Shown here: positions 7,615 through 13,889 of the stretch, piece after piece
Layout of the letters: the number at the start of each line of letters is the position of its first letter
Position numbering within the stretch: position 1 is the stretch's first letter
Assembly (NCBI GenBank): GCA_036389715.1
Contig: DASVWH010000034.1
Location: 1-21,051 of the forward strand
DNA: 21,051 nucleotides
Direction of reading: 5' to 3'
Source of the DNA: DASVWH01 sp036389715
GTDB lineage: Bacteria; Acidobacteriota; Blastocatellia; Pyrinomonadales; Pyrinomonadaceae
Notes under the pieces: generated by a model
Seen by the model: only the letters and a program-made list of their open reading frames with translations
What the model was told of the DNA's origin: nothing
The model's database searches: none
Position numbers and translations under genes: made by a program

Positions 7615-8652
7615 ATGAAGACGGTTCATGCTCCTTCAAAAAAGCCCCGGCCGATTTGCCGGCTCTTGATGCTCGTGCTGTTGCTGTCCGGGCTGGCGGG
7701 CGGCGCGCTCGCGCAGTCGTCCGACATAGAGTTCCCGACGCCCGTCCGCACAGACGAGATTAGCGGGGCCATCAGCGCCAGGGATGTCGGCGACCCGCGC
7801 CTGACCAGGTATTTCTATTCCTTCACGGGCACGCCCGGCGACCTGATTATCACGGTCGAGAGCACTAATCTGAACGGCGATGTGGATGTCTTCACGGCCG
7901 GGAGCTTACGCCCGCTGGCCAAGGTCAGCCTCTACGCCGGGGGCGCGGCGACGAGCGCTGCCAAAACCATCTACCTGAAGAACCGCGAGTCGCTCATCCT
8001 GCGCGTCGAAGCGCGTACTCCGAACGATAATCCGGGCAACTTCAGGATTCGCTTCCAGGGAGGCTTCGAGCCCATCAGCGGCGATGTCCCGGCGCTCGGG
8101 GGCACGGGGGCGGACGCTGCTCCGGCGACGGCGACCGGCCCTGTCCAGAAGGGAAGGCGCGTCACGTCTACAGGCGCGCGGATAGAAGAGCCCGAAGTGG
8201 AGACGCAGGCCAGCGCCAGTCCCGCCGGGCCCGCAAACACGCCGCCCGCGAGCGGCACGACAGAGACGCCCGCGCCCGCCGCAGCGCCCGCCCGCAGGAC
8301 TACGACTCCGAGAAGAGCGCCTGGCGGAACTACGCGCAACAGGCCCACCCGCCCGGCGCGCACGCCCCGCCCGAGACCCGTCACACCTCCCCCGACGACG
8401 CCTCCGGCTCCTGCTGAAGAGCCCGCGTCGTCTACTGCTGCCGCTGCTACTGCTGCTACTGCTGCCGCCGCACAACCGGCGGCCGGGCCGCGGCTCATCA
8501 TCGAGCTGCGCGACGGCATGAGGGTCGAGCGTTACATGACAACGGTGCGGCGCGTGACGGTCGAAAACGGCCTGCTCGTCGTCGTTACAAGGGACGGCAA
8601 AGTCTCGCGGCAGCCGATGACGAACGTCCTGCGAATGGCAATCGAACCCTGA
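7615..8652 (+). CDS. secreted protein with PPC-like domain and Ala/Pro-rich linker
   Basis: A 345-aa protein of unknown function. Residues 1-34 are a signal peptide (basic start, then LLMLVLLLSGLAGGALA, cut before QSS). Residues of about 45-155 resemble the bacterial pre-peptidase C-terminal (PPC) jelly-roll fold: YFYSFTGTPGDLIITVES, a DVDVF strand, and SLILRVEARTPNDNPGNFRIRF. Residues of about 175-290 are a Thr/Ala/Pro-rich linker with a run of Ala codons. The last 60 or so residues are a separate, beta-rich segment (LIIELRDGMRVERYMTTVRR, then VVVTRDGKVSR) that I cannot assign. PPC domains are usually attached to secreted peptidases, but no peptidase motif is present. The ATG at 7615 has GGGGAG (7604-7609) at 5 nt and is preferred over the upstream in-frame TTG at 7600. 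Confidence 0.8.
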   Translation: MKTVHAPSKKPRPICRLLMLVLLLSGLAGGALAQSSDIEFPTPVRTDEISGAISARDVGDPRLTRYFYSFTGTPGDLIITVESTNLNGDVDVFTAGSLRPLAKVSLYAGGAATSAAKTIYLKNRESLILRVEARTPNDNPGNFRIRFQGGFEPISGDVPALGGTGADAAPATATGPVQKGRRVTSTGARIEEPEVETQASASPAGPANTPPASGTTETPAPAAAPARRTTTPRRAPGGTTRNRPTRPARTPRPRPVTPPPTTPPAPAEEPASSTAAAATAATAAAAQPAAGPRLIIELRDGMRVERYMTTVRRVTVENGLLVVVTRDGKVSRQPMTNVLRMAIEP

Positions 8653-8703
8653 AACCCCGCCGCCCAACAATCAACATCCGGGCCGCTTCGAGAAAAGAGA
8701 AAG

Positions 8704-9507
8704 ATGGGAAACGTTAAAGATGCAACGAGCCGCAGGCTGGAAGGCCGCCGCGCGCTCGTGACCGGCGCCAACAGCGGCATCGGTCAGGCGATTGCTCTCA
8801 GGCTGGCACACGAAGGCGCGTCGGTCGCCGTCAACTATGTCGCGCACCCGGAAGCGGCTGATGAAGTCGTCAAAGAGATAGCCGGGCTCGGCTCGAAGGG
8901 CATCGCCGTGCGCGCGGACATCTCGAATGAGCAGGAGGTGGATGCGATGTTCGCTCAAACCACCTCCGAGCTAGGCGGCCTGGACATCCTGGTCAACAAC
9001 GCCGCGGTGGAGATGCGCTATCCCTTCCTGGAAATGCCGCTCGCGGCCTGGCGCAAAGTGATCGAGGTTGATTTGACGGGAGCCTTCATCTGCGCTCAGC
9101 GCGCCGCGCGCGTGATGACAGCGGCGGGCACGGGCGGCTCGATTGTCAATATCTCTTCGGTGCACCAGGTCATTCCCTGGGGCGGCTACGCGCACTACTG
9201 CGCGGCGAAGGCTGGCCTGGAGATGTTGACCAAAACGGTCGCGCTCGAACTGGCTAATCAGAAAGTTCGCGTCAACGCGGTCGCGCCGGGAGCGATTGAG
9301 ACGCCGATTAATCAGGATGTCTGGAGCAATCCTGAGACCATGCAGGACCTGCTCAGGAAAATCCCGACCAACCGCGTCGGCCAGCCCGAAGAGGTCGCGC
9401 GCGTAGTCGCCTTTCTCTGCTCGGACGAGGCGAGCTACGTGACGGGCGCGACCCTCTTCGTTGACGGCGGGATGACGCTCTACCCGGAATTCCTGCACGG
9501 CGGATAG
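8704..9507 (+). CDS. SDR oxidoreductase, glucose 1-dehydrogenase type
   Basis: A 267-aa classical short-chain dehydrogenase. The NAD(P)-binding TGxxxGxG motif is at 20-27 (TGANSGIG). NNAA is at 98-101. The catalytic triad is S152 (ISSVHQ), Y165 and K169 (YCAAK). PGAIETPIN follows the active site. The sequence SSVHxxIPW near the active site and the C-terminus VDGGMTLYPEF match the Bacillus-type glucose 1-dehydrogenase group, which oxidises beta-D-glucose to gluconolactone. Substrate assignment within SDRs is uncertain. The ATG at 8704 is preceded only by a weak purine stretch (AGAAAAGAGAAAG). It lies 51 nt after the PPC-like protein gene in the same direction and may share its transcript. Confidence 0.85.
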   Translation: MGNVKDATSRRLEGRRALVTGANSGIGQAIALRLAHEGASVAVNYVAHPEAADEVVKEIAGLGSKGIAVRADISNEQEVDAMFAQTTSELGGLDILVNNAAVEMRYPFLEMPLAAWRKVIEVDLTGAFICAQRAARVMTAAGTGGSIVNISSVHQVIPWGGYAHYCAAKAGLEMLTKTVALELANQKVRVNAVAPGAIETPINQDVWSNPETMQDLLRKIPTNRVGQPEEVARVVAFLCSDEASYVTGATLFVDGGMTLYPEFLHGG

Positions 9508-9643
9508 CACTTCTGAGCCTCTCGGCCGGAACCCTCTTTAAGTCGAGCCGCCCGAAGTTCATGCTTGCCGCCGGAGACGGTTATCAGTTAAAAAGATGGG
9601 GCAGGAAAGACCGCACGCGCCCAAGCCCTCTCAAGGCAAACTG

Positions 9644-9670
9644 TTGACAGGTAACGGAACTCATTAAATT
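9644..9670 (+). promoter_or_regulatory. candidate promoter of the chelatase unit
   Basis: TTGACA at 9644-9649 is a perfect -35 box. The best -10 candidate is TAAATT at 9665-9670 with a 15-bp spacer, shorter than the ideal 17. It lies 37-63 nt before the bchID-like ATG. The rest of the 199-nt gap shows no gene. Confidence 0.4.
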
Positions 9671-9706
9671 TTCGAGGATAACTCTCTCCGCTCTCTGGCC
9701 CGGAAG

Positions 9707-11914
9707 ATGAAGCACCGCCGAGCAGCAAACCCCGCGACGAGCGCACGACCGGCGCAGAAGGCCCGCTCCCGGCCTCCCGTCTATCCGTTTACGGCCATCG
9801 TCGGACAGGAGGAGATGAAACTGGCGCTGCTCCTCAACGTGATAGACCCCGGCATCGGCGGCGTGCTGATAATGGGGGACCGCGGGACCGGAAAATCAAC
9901 CGCCGTGCGTGCGCTCGCAGACCTCCTGCCGCAGATTCTGCGCGTCCGCGGCTGTCCTTACGGCTGCGACCCGTCGGACGAGGCCAGGCTCTGCGACGAT
10001 TGCCGCGCACGCCTCGCCCTGGAAGGCAGACTCGCGCGCGAGAAGGCGGCCGTGCCCGTCGTTGATCTTCCTCTCGGCGCGACCGAAGACAGAGTCTGCG
10101 GCACTCTCAACATCGAGCGCGCCTTGACCGAAGGTGTCAGGGCTTTCGAGCCCGGACTGCTGGCGCGCGCCAATCGCGGATTCCTCTACATAGACGAAGT
10201 GAACCTGCTCGAAGACCACCTGGTGGACCTGCTGCTCGACGCGGCCGTCACCGGGCGCAACCAGGTCGAGCGCGAGGGCATCTCGATAGAGCACCCGGCG
10301 CGCTTCGTCCTCGTCGGCTCCGGCAACCCGGAGGAAGGCGAGCTGCGCCCGCAGCTGCTCGACCGTTTCGGCCTGCATGTCGAAGTCAGGACGATTGACG
10401 ACGTGGACCAGCGCGTGCAGATCATCGAGCAGAGCGAGGCATTCAAAGACGACCCGGAGGCCTTTTACGCCCGCGCTCAAACGGAGCAGGAAAGCCTGCG
10501 ACGCAAGCTCACGCGTGCCCGCCGACTCAGCGGCCGCGTCAGCCTCTCGCGCGAGCTTTTACGACGCATCGCAGAGCTTTGCCGCCAGCTCAAGATTGAC
10601 GGGCACAGGGGAGAGTTGACGATTACGCGCGCCGCCCGGCAGCTTGCCGCGCTCGAAGGCCGGGCGGAGGTCTCCGGCGCTGACGTGCGACGCGTCGCGG
10701 CCATGTCGCTGCGCCACCGCCTGCGCCGCGACCCGCTGGAAGAGACCGCCCGCACCTCGCGCATCGAACGCCGCCTCGACGAGCTTTTCCCTCCCGCGAC
10801 GGACGAAGAAAGGGCGCGGACGAGTGCGGGCGATTATCAGGACGACGAGCCGCATGGTCCTGCGTCGGGTCACTCCGGCGGCACGCGCGGAGCAGGCGGC
10901 AACAAAACGCCCGCGGGTGACGGTCACACTGGCGGCTCAAAGAGCGATGACTTCAATCATCCCTCGCCACCGGCGCTCGACGCACAGCCGCCCGCGCTTG
11001 AGCTTAATCACGCAGTGCGCTCACGGCGGAAGCAGTCGCCCGCGCAGCGGCGCTCGGCCCGCCGCCAGGCACTGGGGCCGAAAGGACCAGTCAACGCCGA
11101 GCGGGGGCGCTACGTGCGCGCCGTCTCGGTCAAGTCAGCCGGAGCGAGAATCGCGCTCGACGCCACGCTGCGCGCAGTAGCCGGACAGGCTCCCGGCGCG
11201 GACCGGGAGGCCGAAGGGCGAGTCAAAGAGCGGTCGCCGGACCCATCTCCCGCGTCTCATCCCGCGCGCCCGCTGATGCCGGTCCCCGCGGACGCGCTGC
11301 GCTACAAACGATTCAGGCGCAAGGCCGGGACGCTCTTCATCTTTGCGGTTGACACCTCCGGGAGCATGGCGCCGAGGAGGGTCGCGCAGGCCAAGGGGGC
11401 GCTCGTGCGGCTGCTCGAACAGTCTTACGTCAGGCGTGACCGCGTGGCGCTGGTCAGCTTTCGCCGGGAGAGCGCCGAAGCGCTGCTCCGGCCCAGCCGG
11501 AGCGTGACGCGCGCCAGGCGTATCCTCGACGGTCTAGAGCTTGGGGGCGCGACCCCGCTCGCGGCCGGACTCGCCAGCGCCCTTGAGATCGCCAGGCGAG
11601 CCGGGCAGGAGGGCGGCGAGCGAATCATGCTCCTGCTCTTTACGGACGGCCGCGCGAATGTCGCGCTCGGCGGCAATGGAAAGGATGCGGCGGCCCCTCG
11701 CCATGAAATCATCCGGCGTGAGCTGGAACAACTCGGGGCAGCGCTACGGAGCGCGGGCGTGATAACGTTCGTCGTAGACACCGAGCAGCTTTTCACTTCG
11801 ACGGGCAAAGGCCGCGAGCTGTCGGAGACCATCGGCGGGCGCTATCTCTATCTCCCGGCAAACGCCGCCGCTTCCGCCGGGCTCGCTTCGCTGGTTGACG
11901 AAGCGAGGCACTGA
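9707..11914 (+). CDS. bchD: fused magnesium chelatase ATPase/VWA subunit (BchI-BchD type)
   Basis: A 735-aa cytosolic motor protein of the metal chelatase family, uniting the parts of BchI and BchD. The AAA+ module (about 26-345) opens with YPFTAIVGQEEMKLAL and has Walker A GDRGTGKS at 57-64 (K63) and Walker B FLYIDE at 159-164, followed by the chelatase signature NLLEDHLVDLLLDAA. A C-x3-C-x8-C-x2-C cluster (C83, C87, C96, C99) may bind metal. Residues of about 360-525 are a charged, low-complexity linker. The VWA module follows, with a complete MIDAS start, DTSGSM at 549-554, and TPLAAGL. Such fusions are known as partners of either BchH or CobN. Here the following two genes are BchH-like, so Mg2+ insertion into protoporphyrin IX is the likeliest role, though cobalt is not excluded. 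The start codon ATG 9707 has a weak ribosome site. Confidence 0.85.
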   Translation: MKHRRAANPATSARPAQKARSRPPVYPFTAIVGQEEMKLALLLNVIDPGIGGVLIMGDRGTGKSTAVRALADLLPQILRVRGCPYGCDPSDEARLCDDCRARLALEGRLAREKAAVPVVDLPLGATEDRVCGTLNIERALTEGVRAFEPGLLARANRGFLYIDEVNLLEDHLVDLLLDAAVTGRNQVEREGISIEHPARFVLVGSGNPEEGELRPQLLDRFGLHVEVRTIDDVDQRVQIIEQSEAFKDDPEAFYARAQTEQESLRRKLTRARRLSGRVSLSRELLRRIAELCRQLKIDGHRGELTITRAARQLAALEGRAEVSGADVRRVAAMSLRHRLRRDPLEETARTSRIERRLDELFPPATDEERARTSAGDYQDDEPHGPASGHSGGTRGAGGNKTPAGDGHTGGSKSDDFNHPSPPALDAQPPALELNHAVRSRRKQSPAQRRSARRQALGPKGPVNAERGRYVRAVSVKSAGARIALDATLRAVAGQAPGADREAEGRVKERSPDPSPASHPARPLMPVPADALRYKRFRRKAGTLFIFAVDTSGSMAPRRVAQAKGALVRLLEQSYVRRDRVALVSFRRESAEALLRPSRSVTRARRILDGLELGGATPLAAGLASALEIARRAGQEGGERIMLLLFTDGRANVALGGNGKDAAAPRHEIIRRELEQLGAALRSAGVITFVVDTEQLFTSTGKGRELSETIGGRYLYLPANAAASAGLASLVDEARH

Positions 11915-11926
11915 GAGCAACAGAGC

Positions 11927-13717
11927 TTGGAAAATGTGAACGAGCCAGAGCAGACCTCGAACGAGCAGCCGCCCGAGCATGTGACCGCGCAGGCGCGGGA
12001 GCAGGCGCGCGACCGCCGTGTGCTGGTGCTCTACGAGCAGGTGCTGGAGATCGAGCAGCGTCTGATTCCGACGGGCCTGCACGTCTTCGGGCGAGCGCCC
12101 GAGGCGGATGCACAGGCGGATATGCTGCGGATGGTCGCGTCGTTCGAGAGACCTGAAAGGCAGGCACGCGCCCTGACGGAACTGGTCGCAGAAGGGCTCG
12201 GACACGGTAGTTACGCGAGCCTTGCGGATGCCGCGCGCGCGAGCGCAGCGCACCTGTCGGAGCGCGAGCGTGTGGACCAGCTCGTCCGCGCCGCGATTGA
12301 GCGTTTCCTCGCGGAAGGCGCGTCGGCGGCGGCCGGTTGGCTTGAGACGCAGGCCAACGTCAGGAGGGCCGAATCGGAGACGATCTTCGCGCTGCTCGAA
12401 GGAATCTGCGAGCAGTTGACGGTCAATCAGGAGCTGGACGCGCTGGCTCGCGCCCTGCGCGGCGAATATATAGAGCCGGGGCCGGGCGCTGACATCGTGC
12501 AGAACCCGGACATCCTCCCGACGGGGCGCAATACTCACGCCGTTAATCCTTACACAGTCCCTTCCGAAATCGCTTACCGGCGCGCCGAGCGGGTGGTCAA
12601 CGGGCTGCTCGAACGCCACCGGCAGGAGCACGGGCGATACCCGCGCGCGATGGCCCTGGTGCTCTGGGGACTCGATAATATCAAGACGCAGGGCGAGGGC
12701 GTGGCGCAGGCCCTCTGGCTGCTCGGCGTCCGCCCCGTGCGCGATGCCCTGAACCGCGTGACGGAAGTCAAAGTCATCCCGCTCGCACAGCTCGGCCGCC
12801 CCCGCATTGACGTGGTGATGACCGTTTCCGGCATCTTCCGTGACCTTTTCGGCGCGACGATGAACCTGCTGGACAAGGCCGTGCGCGCCGTCGCAGTGCT
12901 GGACGAACCGTCGGAGCTAAACCGTGTGCGCCAGCACGTGGCGGAGCAGATGGCAGAGGAGGGCTGCGACTTCGACGAGGCTGCGGTGCGCGTCTTCTCC
13001 AACGCGCCGGGCAACTACGGCACGAACGTCAACTTCATGGTCCTGGATTCGCAGTGGGAGCAGCCCGACGCGCTCGGCGATCTCTTCGTGACGCGCAAGT
13101 GCTTCGCTTACGGGCGCGACGCCGCGGGCCGGATGGTCGAAGGGCGCGAGGCCCGCGCCGCGATGGACCGCGCGCTCTCCAGGGTCGAAGCGGCCTACCA
13201 GAACATAGATACCTTCGAGATCGGCATCACGGACGTGGACCATTATTTCGAGTACCTCGGCGGCGTCTCGAAGGCCATCGAGAAGCGTGCGCAGGCGCGG
13301 CCCTCGATCTACCTCTCGGACTCCCTCTCCAACGAGGTCAAGGTTCGCTCCATCGAAGAGACCGTCCGCCTTGAGACGCGCGCCAAGACGCTCAATCCGA
13401 AGTGGTACGAAGGGATGCTCAAGCACGGCTTTCGCGGCGTTGCGGAGATCGAAAGCCATGTCGCCAACACCTTCGGGTGGAGCGCGACGACCGACGGCGT
13501 GGACGATTGGGTCTATACGGAAGTGGCCAAGACCTACGTCCTGGATGAAGAGATGCTCAAGCGTCTGAGCCTGCTTAACCCGCACTCTGCGCGCTCGCTG
13601 GTCAGGCGGCTGCTGGAAGCGGCCGGGCGCGGCTTCTGGGCTGCGGACGCCGAGACCCTGGAACGTTTGCGCGAAATCATCACGGGCCTCGAAGACCAGC
13701 TCGAAGGCGTCGGCTGA
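11927..13717 (+). CDS. bchH: magnesium chelatase large subunit, C-terminal half (BchH-C)
   Basis: A 596-aa protein matching only the C-terminal part of the porphyrin-binding subunit BchH/ChlH. After a charged leader of about 30 residues it enters the family at YEQVLEIEQRLIPTGLHVFG. It continues through PGPGADIVQNPDILPTGRN, LVLWGLDNIKTQGEG, GRPRIDVVMTVSGIFRDLF, RVFSNAPGNYGTNVN, LNPKWYEGMLKHGFRG and FGWSATTDGVDDWVY to a normal family C-terminus (LEDQLEGVG). The start is TTG at 11927 or GTG at 11936, 12-21 nt after the bchID-like stop, so translation is probably coupled. The missing N-terminal part is encoded by the next gene, in the opposite order to the usual protein. It probably works as a heteromeric large subunit with that partner. 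Confidence 0.88.
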   Translation: MENVNEPEQTSNEQPPEHVTAQAREQARDRRVLVLYEQVLEIEQRLIPTGLHVFGRAPEADAQADMLRMVASFERPERQARALTELVAEGLGHGSYASLADAARASAAHLSERERVDQLVRAAIERFLAEGASAAAGWLETQANVRRAESETIFALLEGICEQLTVNQELDALARALRGEYIEPGPGADIVQNPDILPTGRNTHAVNPYTVPSEIAYRRAERVVNGLLERHRQEHGRYPRAMALVLWGLDNIKTQGEGVAQALWLLGVRPVRDALNRVTEVKVIPLAQLGRPRIDVVMTVSGIFRDLFGATMNLLDKAVRAVAVLDEPSELNRVRQHVAEQMAEEGCDFDEAAVRVFSNAPGNYGTNVNFMVLDSQWEQPDALGDLFVTRKCFAYGRDAAGRMVEGREARAAMDRALSRVEAAYQNIDTFEIGITDVDHYFEYLGGVSKAIEKRAQARPSIYLSDSLSNEVKVRSIEETVRLETRAKTLNPKWYEGMLKHGFRGVAEIESHVANTFGWSATTDGVDDWVYTEVAKTYVLDEEMLKRLSLLNPHSARSLVRRLLEAAGRGFWAADAETLERLREIITGLEDQLEGVG

Positions 13718-13838
13718 AGGCCCCGGCCGTCAACGCGCGGATTGAATCCGAAAGCCTGGCTCCGGGCGACGACCTTGAAGTTACATTTGTTTCTGCGCTG
13801 AAGTTGTATCCGTTTCTGCGATATTCCGGGGCCAGCCG
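13711..13838 (+). other. structured gap between the two bchH halves
   Basis: CGGCT (13711-13715) and GGCCCCGG (13719-13726) pair with CCGGGGCC (13826-13833) and AGCCG (13834-13838), giving a 13-bp stem with a 3-nt bulge that contains the last two bases of the bchH-C stop codon. Inside it are two 22-nt direct copies at 13776-13797 and 13799-13820 that begin TGAAGTT and end GTTTCTGCG, with 18 of 22 bases identical. The region has no ORF. It may be an mRNA structure or regulator site controlling the downstream half. Confidence 0.5.
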
Positions 13839-13889
13839 CTGAAGTTGCTGAAACGCCGCCGCTGGTATTCTACGGAAATAGGTGAGCAG

